A DNA stretch of 21,097 nt from CAYPYI01 sp964415085 (GTDB lineage Bacteria > Bacillota > Clostridia > Tissierellales > Tissierellaceae). The position numbers and the translations under genes are program-made. Position 1 is the first letter of the stretch. Each line of letters starts with the position of its first letter. Shown piece by piece: positions 1-6,876 of this stretch. The stretch covers positions 1 to 21,097 of the forward strand of contig CAYPYI010000019.1 of assembly GCA_964415085.1 (NCBI GenBank), read 5' to 3'. Under the pieces are notes generated by a model, which saw only the letters and a program-made list of their open reading frames with translations, was not told where the DNA came from and made no database searches.

Positions 1-348
1 AGAATCTAATAAATCAACCTTAACTTCTATTACTTTTCCACATTTCAAACATATTAAATGATGATGATGGTGTTCTTCCGTTCCCAGGTTTAACTCGTAT
101 CTACTAAATCCATCATTAAAATTTAATTTATATACAATTTTTAACTCCTCGAACAACTGTAAAGTTCTGTATATTGTAGCAATCCCTATGTCAGGATTCT
201 GTTCAGAAATAATCTTAAATAAATCGTCGCAGCTTAAATGTTCATCTTTATGATCAACTAAAGCTTTTAAAATTATTTTCCTTTGTGAGGTTAATTTATA
301 ACCTTGATTTTTTAAAGTTTCTTCATATTTTTTTATATTTATTTTCAC
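1..348 (-). CDS. fur: Fur-family ferric uptake regulator, C-terminus cut by window edge
   Basis: Metal-dependent DNA-binding repressor, most likely the iron regulator Fur. The first 116 codons are present and the frame runs off base 1. The N-terminal winged-helix domain is seen, with recognition-helix residues GIATIYRTLQ (about 55-64). The dimer/metal hinge SRYEL is at 82-86, followed by five histidines (93-97) and the first zinc pair C100/C103 in LICLKCGK. The wording SRYEL with IGIATIYRT fits Fur better than PerR or Zur as I recall those families. I chose the GTG at 348 because GGGTGA lies five bases upstream; an in-frame GTG at 357 is possible but lacks such a site. It has its own promoter just after the DUF1292 gene. 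The same alaS-ireB-ruvX-DUF1292-fur order is known in clostridia such as C. difficile. Confidence 0.88.
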   Translation of the reverse strand, partial: MKINIKKYEETLKNQGYKLTSQRKIILKALVDHKDEHLSCDDLFKIISEQNPDIGIATIYRTLQLFEELKIVYKLNFNDGFSRYELNLGTEEHHHHHLICLKCGKVIEVKVDLLDS

Positions 349-378
349 TATATTCACCCGTTCGTTTACATATCATTT

Positions 379-409
379 TAATATTATATTATTATACTCT
401 ATTTGTCAA
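379..409 (-). promoter_or_regulatory. fur promoter with an AT dyad over the -10
   Basis: Perfect -35 TTGACA (409-404), then -10 TAATAT (386-381, 17-base spacer) or TATAAT (388-383, 15-base spacer). The -35 begins on the base directly after the TAG stop of the DUF1292 gene. A perfect 6-1-6 dyad, TAATAT-A-ATATTA (391-379), overlaps the -10 and could be an operator for Fur autoregulation. The region is so AT-rich that the dyad may be chance. Confidence 0.6.
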
Positions 410-655
410 CTATTGAAGATTCTCTTTTAGTAATTCTTCATAAGCTTCTTCAGCCTCTTTAAGTTCTTCTTCATCAATACCTACTAATATTTCATCACCA
501 TTTATATCCAAGTCAATTCTTAATATATATGTTGCAGATTCAATATCATCAGCTGGTAACATTGCTACATAATCAGTATCATCTAAAGAGAATTTTGCCT
601 TTACTATAAATTCAATCTCATTTCCTAATTCATCATAAAATAAATGTTTTTCCAT
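410..655 (-). CDS. DUF1292 family protein (YrzB-like)
   Basis: Small acidic protein of 81 residues with the usual DUF1292 opening, a short strand followed by DELGNEIEF, then a conserved core with YVAMLPADD and a Glu-rich C-terminal helix (EEEL...EEAYEELLKE). The biochemical role of the family is not known to me. It is regularly found with ireB and ruvX in Firmicutes (alaS-yrzL-yrrK-yrzB in B. subtilis), and here it is the last gene of that operon, 23 bases after ruvX. The open frame extends to a GTG at 679 that overlaps the ruvX stop, but homologues begin near the ATG at 655, which I chose. The purine run AAAGGGG lies about 13 bases upstream, a little far for a Shine-Dalgarno site, so the start is less certain than the gene. 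Confidence 0.83.
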   Translation of the reverse strand: MEKHLFYDELGNEIEFIVKAKFSLDDTDYVAMLPADDIESATYILRIDLDINGDEILVGIDEEELKEAEEAYEELLKENLQ

Positions 656-678
656 TCTTACTATTATACCCCTTTCCA

Positions 679-1089
679 CTAATTACTATCTAAATAAAAT
701 TGTAAAATATATGTTGCTGCAACTTTATCTATAACTTTTTTCCTGTTAGCTCTGCTAACATCACCTTCAATAAGTATTCTCTCTGCAGAAACAGTTGTTA
801 ATCTTTCATCTATATATATTATTTCAACATCATACTTATTTTTAAGTTTGGTAGCAAATTTTACAACTTTTTCACTTTGTTCTCCTAATGTACCATTCAT
901 ATTTTTAGGAAGTCCTACCACTACTTTGGTTATATCATATTCATCAATATATTTTTTTACATCTTCATATGACTGTTTATTACTTTCTCTTCTTATCGTT
1001 GTTATACCTTGTGCTGTAATTCCTAATAAATCACTAACAGCAACACCTATGGTTTTATCTCCAACGTCTAAACCTAAAATTCTCTCCAT
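679..1089 (-). CDS. ruvX: RuvX/YqgF, pre-16S rRNA processing nuclease (RNase H fold)
   Basis: Putative Holliday-junction-resolvase-fold nuclease, now linked to maturation of the 16S rRNA 5' end. About 136 residues, normal for the family. The RNase H-like core is visible: the first acidic strand ILGLDVGDKTIGVAVSD at the N-terminus, VVGLPKNMNG in the middle, the acidic loop IDERLTT, and the C-terminal DKVAATYILQFYL helix. The open frame extends to a TTG at 1101, but the TTG lies on top of the Shine-Dalgarno sequence; GGAG sits six bases before the ATG at 1089, giving MERILGLDVG. The gap to the upstream reductase gene is 12 bases, so the two are co-transcribed and probably translationally linked. 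Confidence 0.93.
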   Translation of the reverse strand: MERILGLDVGDKTIGVAVSDLLGITAQGITTIRRESNKQSYEDVKKYIDEYDITKVVVGLPKNMNGTLGEQSEKVVKFATKLKNKYDVEIIYIDERLTTVSAERILIEGDVSRANRKKVIDKVAATYILQFYLDSN

Positions 1090-1101
1090 ATTCATCTCCA
1101 A

Positions 1102-2049
1102 TTATATTACTTTTATACAAAATTCGGGGCAAACTGTTGCACAGTAACCACATAATATACAGTTTTCATTAGGAACTGCATGATTATCAATTACTTTTAT
1201 ACCCTTTTGCTGACATCTTAACTCGCAATTTCCACAACCAATACAATAATCTGCTACAATAAGTTTTCTATTTTTCTTTCTAAGTGAATCTTTTACCTGT
1301 TTATCAACTTGTTCATTATTTATAAATGCCACATTAGCATCAATTTCTTCTTTAGACTGCATACCTATAGCTATGGAATCTATTTGTTTTAATTCCTTAA
1401 CAAATTCAAAAGATTTTTTATAATCTTTTATTAAATGGCCTCCACCTAAAGGTTTCATACTATATATTCCTACACCTAATTGTCTTACTTCTTCAATAGC
1501 TTTTAACATTTCTTCTATATTTCCATCTTGAATACCTATACCATTTTTATTAACTATTGGGTGAATAATTTCTATATTAGGATTTTCTTTTGCTGCTAAA
1601 ACTCCTGATATCCTATGCGTTGAAAGCCCAAAAGCTCTTATTAAGCCTTTATCTTTAGCTTCCATAAAATATTCTATAGCTTCTTTATGTCCCATAAGCG
1701 TATAAATACTTTCTTGTTCATGAAGTAAAAAAATATCTATATAATCAGTATCTAGCTCTTTTAAAGCTTTATCTAAACTTTCTTTAGCTAGCTCTTTTGT
1801 ATATGCATAAGTTTTTGTACTTATAACAATATCTTCTCTTTTAATTTCTTTTAAAGCTTCTCTAATATATGCATAATTTTCATAGATTTCTGCCGTATCT
1901 ATAAAATTAATTCCTTTTGTATGAGCATACTTAATTAGCTCTGCCCCCTCTTTAACACTTAAATTAGCTTGAAAAGGTGTCATTGTTAAAGAGCCAAAAC
2001 AGAGCTTAGATACCTCAATATTAGAAGAGCCTAATACTACTTTTTCCAT
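1102..2049 (-). CDS. Aldo/keto reductase with C-terminal 2[4Fe-4S] ferredoxin domain
   Basis: Predicted oxidoreductase of 315 residues in two parts. Residues 1 to about 255 form an aldo/keto reductase TIM barrel with a recognisable catalytic tetrad: D51 (NFIDTAEIY), Y56, K79 (ISTKTY) and H110 (LLHEQ). Residues 265-311 are a bacterial ferredoxin domain with two C-x2-C-x2-C-x3-C sets (C269, C272, C275, C279 and C297, C300, C303, C307). The fusion is a known anaerobe-enriched subfamily (COG1453-like); its substrate and electron partner are unknown. The start is moved from a GTG at 2058 to the ATG at 2049, eight bases after AGGAAG; that site also overlaps the ireB stop codon. It is placed between ireB and ruvX, which are usually adjacent. 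Confidence 0.9.
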   Translation of the reverse strand: MEKVVLGSSNIEVSKLCFGSLTMTPFQANLSVKEGAELIKYAHTKGINFIDTAEIYENYAYIREALKEIKREDIVISTKTYAYTKELAKESLDKALKELDTDYIDIFLLHEQESIYTLMGHKEAIEYFMEAKDKGLIRAFGLSTHRISGVLAAKENPNIEIIHPIVNKNGIGIQDGNIEEMLKAIEEVRQLGVGIYSMKPLGGGHLIKDYKKSFEFVKELKQIDSIAIGMQSKEEIDANVAFINNEQVDKQVKDSLRKKNRKLIVADYCIGCGNCELRCQQKGIKVIDNHAVPNENCILCGYCATVCPEFCIKVI

Positions 2050-2061
2050 TAAAAACACTTC

Positions 2062-2325
2062 CTATTTATTAAGTCTTAAATATTCTGTTAAAATTTCTTC
2101 TAAAAGTTCATCTCTTTCTAATTTTCTTATTAAATTTCTTGCATCTAAATGACTTGTTATATATGTTGGATCTCCTGATAAAATATAGCCTATAATTTGA
2201 TTAATTGGATTATAGCCTTTTTCTTCAAGAGCTCTAAATACCGTTAATAATATTTCCTTTGGTTGTATATCTTTATCTTTAGGGATATTAAACATCATTG
2301 TCTCATCATGATTATTTATGCTCAT
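2062..2325 (-). CDS. ireB: IreB family (UPF0297) regulatory phosphoprotein
   Basis: Small protein of 87 residues matching the UPF0297/IreB family, with the signature EKGYNPINQIIGYILSGDP and the C-terminal RNLIRKLERDELLEEIL. In Enterococcus faecalis IreB is a substrate of the PASTA kinase IreK and lowers intrinsic cephalosporin resistance; it is phosphorylated on two N-terminal threonines. In this copy the second site is kept as T9 in the DET motif, while the position of the first is a histidine (H6). The start is secure: AGGAGGT lies six bases before the ATG. It is the first gene of an operon with its own extended -10 promoter and is separated from alaS by a hairpin terminator. Confidence 0.92.
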   Translation of the reverse strand: MSINNHDETMMFNIPKDKDIQPKEILLTVFRALEEKGYNPINQIIGYILSGDPTYITSHLDARNLIRKLERDELLEEILTEYLRLNK

Positions 2326-2345
2326 ATCGCCACCTCCTATTATTA

Positions 2346-2376
2346 ATTATACCATAATAAACTATTTTTTTGTAAA
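2346..2376 (-). promoter_or_regulatory. Promoter of the ireB operon
   Basis: Extended -10 TGGTATAAT (TATAAT at 2351-2346) with a -35-like TTTACA at 2376-2371. The spacer is 19 bases, longer than ideal, which the extended -10 would offset. The -35 lies in the T-rich tail of the alaS terminator. The predicted transcript starts near 2339 and has a leader of only about 14 bases. Confidence 0.6.
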
Positions 2377-2377
2377 A

Positions 2378-2409
2378 ATAAAGAATATTGGATACCCAAT
2401 ATTCTTTAT
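2378..2409 (-). terminator. Rho-independent-type terminator after alaS
   Basis: Perfect inverted repeat AAAGAATATTGG / CCAATATTCTTT (2380-2391 and 2396-2407) with a four-base loop, extendable to 14 pairs. On the minus strand it is followed by ATTTTTAC. It starts seven bases after the alaS stop. The stem is AT-rich, so efficiency may be modest. Confidence 0.72.
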
Positions 2410-2415
2410 CAATAA

Positions 2416-5049
2416 TTATTTTAAACTTTCTTTAATAATATCTGGAACAATTGATAAAGCTTCTTCTACTTTTGCTACATCTTTTCCACCAGCTTGTGCC
2501 ATATCTGGTCTTCCGCCACCATTTCCTCCAGTAACCATTGCAACTTGTTTTACAATATTTCCAGCTAAAATACCACGCTTATTTAAGTCCTTAGTAACCA
2601 TTGATAAAAATGTTACTCTATCATCTACTACAGATGCTAAAACTACAACACCTGATTGTAATTTACTTCTTAATTCATCACCTAGATTTCTCATACTCTC
2701 CATGTCCATACCATCAAGTTTATAAGAGATATATTTAACTTCATTAATTTCCTTTTGTGAATTTAATATATCACTTGATATATCTTTTGCTAATCTATTT
2801 TTAAGCTCATGTATCTCATTATCTTTTTCTTTTAACTCTAATATTATAGATTCTGCCTTTTTCTCAACATTATCTACATTTGATTTAATAGTTTTACTAA
2901 TTTTTTCAATTTTGTTTAAATTTTCATTTAAATATTTATAAACTTCTTTACCAGTTATAGCTTCTATTCTCCTTACACCTGATGAAATCCCACTTTCTGA
3001 TATTATTTTAAACATTCCTATTTCAGAAGTATTATTAACATGAACCCCACCACATAATTCTTTAGAGTAATCTCCAAATCTTACTACTCTAACTATATCA
3101 CCATATTTATCTCCAAATAGTCCAACTACACCTTCATTTGTTGCCTCTTCAAGAGTAGTTTCATTAATATTTGAATTTAATGATTTAAATATCATTTCAT
3201 TTACTCTTTGTTCTATTTTTAATAAATCATCACTACTAACTGCTTCATAATGAGTAAAGTCAAATCTTAGTCTATCTGGTAATACGATAGAGCCTGCTTG
3301 CTCTACATGATCTCCTAATACTTCTTTTAATGCTTTATGAAGTAAGTGTGTAGCTGAGTGATTTCTTACTATTGCGTTTCTTCTTTCACCTAATACTATA
3401 CTTTCAACTTTGGCATTTTTACAAGTACCAGATAACACCTTTACAAAATGTATATTTAAGCCCTCTACTCCTACTTGTGTATCTAATACTTCAAGTTCAA
3501 AATCCTCAGATATAATAATTCCTCTATCTCCTACTTGTCCACCTGACTCTCCATAGAATGGAGTTTTATCTAATATTATAATACCTTCTTCATCTTCTTG
3601 TAACTGTTCTACAACTTGGTTATTTTTTATAATCGCAATTATATTACTATCTGTTTTTAAACAGTCATATCCTACAAACTCAGAGTTATAATTTTTATAT
3701 ATTTCTTTATCTTCTTGGGAACCCCATCCAACATTACCTGTTTTTCTTGCATCTCTAGCTCTTTGTCTTTGCTCTTGCATATGAAGATTAAATCCTTCTT
3801 CGTCTATAGATAAACCTTTTTCTTCCAAAATCTCTCTAGTTAAATCAACTGGAAAACCATATGTATCATATAACTTAAATACATCTTCTCCAGGTAAAGT
3901 ATCTATCTTTTCTCCAATCATATTATTTATATAATTATCAAGTCTAGATATTCCTGCATCAATTGTTTCTTGGAATCTCGCTTCTTCTGCTGCTACAATT
4001 TTCATAATCATATCTTTATTAGACTCAAGTTCATCGTATTCAACTTTCCAAGATTCTATTATTTCTTCTATAATTTTATTTAAAAATTCTCCCTCTATAC
4101 CTAAAAGTTTACCGTGGCGCAATGCTCTTCTTGTAAGCCTTCTTAAAACATATCCTCTACCTTCATTGCCTGGAACCACACCATCTGATACTAAGAAAGT
4201 AACAGCTCTTGAATGGTCTGTTATTACTCTTATAGATTCATCTTTTTTAGGATCAGTTCCATATTTATAATCAGCAATTTCCTCAATTTTTTCAAGTATT
4301 GAATGAATAGCATCTATTTCAAATATATTATCTGCTCCTTGTAAAACACTTGCAATTCTTTCTAGTCCCATACCAGTATCAATATTAGGATGAGCTAAAG
4401 GATGATATACTCCTTCTTTATCTTTATCAAACTGTGTAAATACAAGATTCCAAACTTCAATGAATCTATCACATTCACATCCTGGCTTACAGTCTTCACA
4501 ACCACATCCATATTTTTCACCACGATCTACAAATATTTCTGAACACGGGCCTGAAGGTCCTACTTCCAATTCCCAAAAATTATCTTCTTTGCCTAATCTT
4601 ACAATTTTTTCTTTAGGAAGACCTATCTCTGTTTGCCATAGTTCATAAGCTTCATCATCTTCTTCAAAGACAGTAACCCACAAATCTTCAGCAGGTATTT
4701 CTAATCTTTCATGTAAAAACTCCCAAGCCCATCTCATTGCCTCGACTTTAAAGTAATCTCCAAAAGAGAAGTTTCCAAGCATTTCAAAATATGTAGCATG
4801 TCTATCAGTTTTACCTACATTTTCTATATCACCTGTACGAATACATTTTTGGCAACTAGCCATTCTCTTTTTTGGTGGTATTGCTTCACCTGTAAAGTAT
4901 TTTTTTAAAGGAGCCATTCCTGCACCTATTAATAACAACGAATCATCATCTTGTGGTACTAATGAAAAACTCTTAATAACTTTATGCTCTTTTTCACGGA
5001 AAAAATCTAAATATTCTTTTCTAACTTCATGCAATCCTAATTTCCTCAT
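2416..5049 (-). CDS. alaS: Alanine--tRNA ligase
   Basis: Class II aminoacyl-tRNA synthetase that charges tRNA-Ala; 877 residues, full length for the family. The catalytic domain opens with LHEVRKEYLDFFREKEHKV. A cysteine-rich insert (about 179-192, CGCEDCKPGCECD) interrupts it, as in other clostridial AlaRS. The editing domain carries NHSATHLLHKAL (about 562-573) and CGGVHVNN (about 664-671), the zinc/editing histidines and cysteine that clear Ser- and Gly-tRNA-Ala. A coiled coil (about 710-760) precedes the C-terminal C-Ala domain, which has a glycine-rich GGNGGGRPDMAQAGGKD stretch. AGGTG lies five bases before the ATG. Unlike leuS and asnS here it has no T-box; instead a hairpin lies between its promoter and start. 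Confidence 0.98.
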   Translation of the reverse strand: MRKLGLHEVRKEYLDFFREKEHKVIKSFSLVPQDDDSLLLIGAGMAPLKKYFTGEAIPPKKRMASCQKCIRTGDIENVGKTDRHATYFEMLGNFSFGDYFKVEAMRWAWEFLHERLEIPAEDLWVTVFEEDDEAYELWQTEIGLPKEKIVRLGKEDNFWELEVGPSGPCSEIFVDRGEKYGCGCEDCKPGCECDRFIEVWNLVFTQFDKDKEGVYHPLAHPNIDTGMGLERIASVLQGADNIFEIDAIHSILEKIEEIADYKYGTDPKKDESIRVITDHSRAVTFLVSDGVVPGNEGRGYVLRRLTRRALRHGKLLGIEGEFLNKIIEEIIESWKVEYDELESNKDMIMKIVAAEEARFQETIDAGISRLDNYINNMIGEKIDTLPGEDVFKLYDTYGFPVDLTREILEEKGLSIDEEGFNLHMQEQRQRARDARKTGNVGWGSQEDKEIYKNYNSEFVGYDCLKTDSNIIAIIKNNQVVEQLQEDEEGIIILDKTPFYGESGGQVGDRGIIISEDFELEVLDTQVGVEGLNIHFVKVLSGTCKNAKVESIVLGERRNAIVRNHSATHLLHKALKEVLGDHVEQAGSIVLPDRLRFDFTHYEAVSSDDLLKIEQRVNEMIFKSLNSNINETTLEEATNEGVVGLFGDKYGDIVRVVRFGDYSKELCGGVHVNNTSEIGMFKIISESGISSGVRRIEAITGKEVYKYLNENLNKIEKISKTIKSNVDNVEKKAESIILELKEKDNEIHELKNRLAKDISSDILNSQKEINEVKYISYKLDGMDMESMRNLGDELRSKLQSGVVVLASVVDDRVTFLSMVTKDLNKRGILAGNIVKQVAMVTGGNGGGRPDMAQAGGKDVAKVEEALSIVPDIIKESLK

Positions 5050-5081
5050 AAATACACCTCTCTATTGTGCTTACTATATAA

Positions 5082-5108
5082 AATCTCCTCTTAATTAAAG
5101 AGGAGATT
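5082..5108 (-). terminator. Hairpin in the alaS leader: terminator of the AI-2E gene or alaS attenuator
   Basis: Perfect 11-bp inverted repeat AATCTCCTCTT / AAGAGGAGATT with a five-base AT loop, followed on the minus strand by TTTTATATAG. It could terminate the upstream membrane-protein gene, but it lies downstream of the predicted alaS promoter (5152-5125), so alaS transcripts would also cross it. The short, interrupted T run suggests partial termination at most. Confidence 0.6.
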
Positions 5109-5124
5109 AAACTTCTATATTATA

Positions 5125-5152
5125 ATTATATTTTAATATTTATTTTTGTCAA
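5125..5152 (-). promoter_or_regulatory. alaS promoter
   Basis: Consensus -35 TTGACA (5152-5147) and consensus -10 TATAAT (5130-5125) with a 16-base spacer. The TGA stop codon of the AI-2E-family gene lies inside the -35. The transcript would start near 5118 and have a leader of about 70 bases that contains the 5082-5108 hairpin. Confidence 0.68.
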
Positions 5153-6360
5153 TTATTATGGCCTTTTAATTCATTAATCTTTCTATTCTTTCTTTTATTA
5201 TAGATATATTCAACAACTATTTTTATAGTTGCAACAGCTGGAACAGAAAGTATCATTCCAAATACACCAAACACTCCACCACCAATTATTATTGATAATA
5301 AAATTACCATAGGATGAAATCCCATATTGTCTCCTATTATAACAGGAGCTAATATATTATTTTCTATCCATTGTATTAATACGAAAAATATACTAATCCA
5401 TATCGCCTTAGTTGGACTGCTAAGTGCTCCAAAAAATACAGCTGGTAGATATCCTATAAAAGGTCCTATATAAGGTACAATATCAAATAATCCAGTTATA
5501 AAACCTATTACAAAGGCAAATTCAACACGCATTATAAGAAGTAGTATAGTTGTTGCTACTGCAATATAAACAGACATTATAAGTCTTCCACGTATAAATA
5601 ATATTAGTGAACCATCTATTGTCTTAGCTAAATTCAATACATCTTCTTTATATTTTCTTGGAATAGCTTTTTCTATCATCTTTTTAAAATCATCTTTATC
5701 TACTAAGAAATAATACATAAGAATTGGAGTTAAAACTATACTTACAGCTTTAGAAGCTATATCAAAAATTTTCGTGAAAAAAGTTTTAACGCTACTACCT
5801 ATAATAGTCTCTAAGCTTTTAACTGCTTGTAAAAAGCTATCTTCTATCCCTTTAAAGGCAGGTGGTAACTCTCCTACCACATTTGTTAAATTTGAAGTAA
5901 ATCTTTCTACCATTTTAACTAGTTCATCTACATAGTAAGGAAAATTTGTTCCTAGTTTTTTCATTTCTCTTACTGATTTAGGTATAACTGATACACCTAA
6001 TATTATTATAATAGCAAGCAAGGAAATATAAACTATTATTACTGCTCTTCCTCTTTTTATTCCTTTTCTCTCTAAATAATTAATAACAGGATTAAATGCA
6101 TAAGCTAGTATAATTGATACTACAAAAGTTGATAATAGATCTTGTAAAAATGGATGCTTTTTAAATATCTTTATCATTATGTATAAAAATATTATACTTA
6201 TAACAACAGTTACAATATTTCTATTATCTACTTCAAGTCTTTTTTCATTATCTACAAATCTATTTCCAATGTTAACCAAGTAGTAGATAAGCAAAAGGAT
6301 AAATAATGTTAATAAAGCCCATATTGATTTACTTACAAAATCCATTGGACCTGCTGTCAT
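5149..6360 (-). CDS. AI-2E family transporter (PF01594-like membrane protein)
   Basis: Integral membrane protein of 403 residues with about eight hydrophobic segments, typical of the AI-2E transporter family: two near the N-terminus, a pair with FVVSIILAYAFNPVINYLERK between, then a hydrophilic stretch of helices (about 120-200), and a hydrophobic C-terminal half with GFITGLFDIVPYIGPFIGY and GFHPMVILLSIIIGGGVFG. Despite the name, members include ion/proton antiporters and probable solute exporters, and the substrate here cannot be told. The start is secure, with AGGAGG seven bases before the ATG. It lies alone between the isc operon terminator and alaS. No convincing promoter was found in the short gap, so it may depend partly on read-through. 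Confidence 0.9.
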   Translation of the reverse strand: MTAGPMDFVSKSIWALLTLFILLLIYYLVNIGNRFVDNEKRLEVDNRNIVTVVISIIFLYIMIKIFKKHPFLQDLLSTFVVSIILAYAFNPVINYLERKGIKRGRAVIIVYISLLAIIIILGVSVIPKSVREMKKLGTNFPYYVDELVKMVERFTSNLTNVVGELPPAFKGIEDSFLQAVKSLETIIGSSVKTFFTKIFDIASKAVSIVLTPILMYYFLVDKDDFKKMIEKAIPRKYKEDVLNLAKTIDGSLILFIRGRLIMSVYIAVATTILLLIMRVEFAFVIGFITGLFDIVPYIGPFIGYLPAVFFGALSSPTKAIWISIFFVLIQWIENNILAPVIIGDNMGFHPMVILLSIIIGGGVFGVFGMILSVPAVATIKIVVEYIYNKRKNRKINELKGHNN

Positions 6361-6385
6361 ATATTCACCTCCTGATTAATATTAG

Positions 6386-6414
6386 TATTAAAATAAGGCA
6401 GCTAAAAGCTGCCT
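6386..6414 (-). terminator. Terminator of the iscRSU operon
   Basis: Eight-pair hairpin AGGCAGCT-TTT-AGCTGCCT (6414-6396) followed on the minus strand by TATTTTAAT. It begins seven bases after the iscU stop codon, and the GC-rich stem stands out in this AT-rich DNA. Confidence 0.78.
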
Positions 6415-6420
6415 ATATTT

Positions 6421-6864
6421 TTATTCTTCGTCTTCATCACCATGATCATGATGATGATCATCATCTAAATTTACATCTTCAAGCCCATCTATATGAACTC
6501 CAGATTTTTGTGAATAATCTACTAATGCTGCTTTTATAGCTTGCTCTGCTAATACTGAGCAGTGAACCTTAACAGGTGGTAATCCACCTAATTCATTTAT
6601 TACTTCTTTATTTGAAAAATCCATTGCTTCTTGTAAAGTTTTACCTTTAATAAGTTCAGTTGCCATACTTGATGATGCTATAGCTGATCCACAACCATAT
6701 GTTTTAAACTTAGCATCTGTAATTACATCTCCATCTATTTTTAAATACATTCTCATTATATCTCCGCATTTAACGTTACCTACTTCACCAATCCCATCTG
6801 CATTTTCAATTTCTCCAACATTTCTAGGATTTGTAAAGTGATCCATTACTTCTTTAGTATACAT
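6421..6864 (-). CDS. iscU: IscU/NifU-type Fe-S cluster assembly scaffold with His/Asp-rich tail
   Basis: Scaffold on which [2Fe-2S] and [4Fe-4S] clusters are built with sulfur from the cysteine desulfurase encoded just upstream. Residues 1-122 form the IscU domain, with the three ligand cysteines C33 (VKCGD), C58 (YGCGSA) and C102 (VHCSV) and the conserved D35. Residues about 123-147 are an extra tail rich in His, Asp and Glu (DDDHHHDHGDEDEE at the very end). This is not part of the core fold and looks metal-binding or disordered. AGGGGG lies about nine bases before the ATG; the start agrees with the family (MYTKEVMDHFTNPRN). The gap to iscS is 12 bases and a strong terminator follows. Confidence 0.95.
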   Translation of the reverse strand: MYTKEVMDHFTNPRNVGEIENADGIGEVGNVKCGDIMRMYLKIDGDVITDAKFKTYGCGSAIASSSMATELIKGKTLQEAMDFSNKEVINELGGLPPVKVHCSVLAEQAIKAALVDYSQKSGVHIDGLEDVNLDDDHHHDHGDEDEE

Positions 6865-6876
6865 ATAACTTCCCCC

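Noticed and set aside
2318..2725. Plus-strand frame of 135 codons opposite alaS 3' end
   Set aside because: Antisense to a conserved protein, crosses a terminator and a promoter, and shows no known motif.
5053..5148. Possible T-box upstream of alaS
   Set aside because: The leader is only about 70 bases, with no stem I motifs, no Ala specifier context and no GGTGGNACC-like sequence.
6361..6395. Promoter for the AI-2E-family gene
   Set aside because: Only a weak TAATAT with no good -35 at the right distance; AT-rich background makes it unsupportable.
6425..6475. GAT/CAT triplet repeat as a tandem repeat or CRISPR-like unit
   Set aside because: It is coding sequence for the acidic/His tail of IscU, irregular, and has no spacers.
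6306..6539. Plus-strand frame with many His/Leu, including HHHDHDDDHH
   Set aside because: Its His/Asp run is the antisense reading of the GAT/CAT triplets encoding the IscU tail; it also crosses the iscU terminator.
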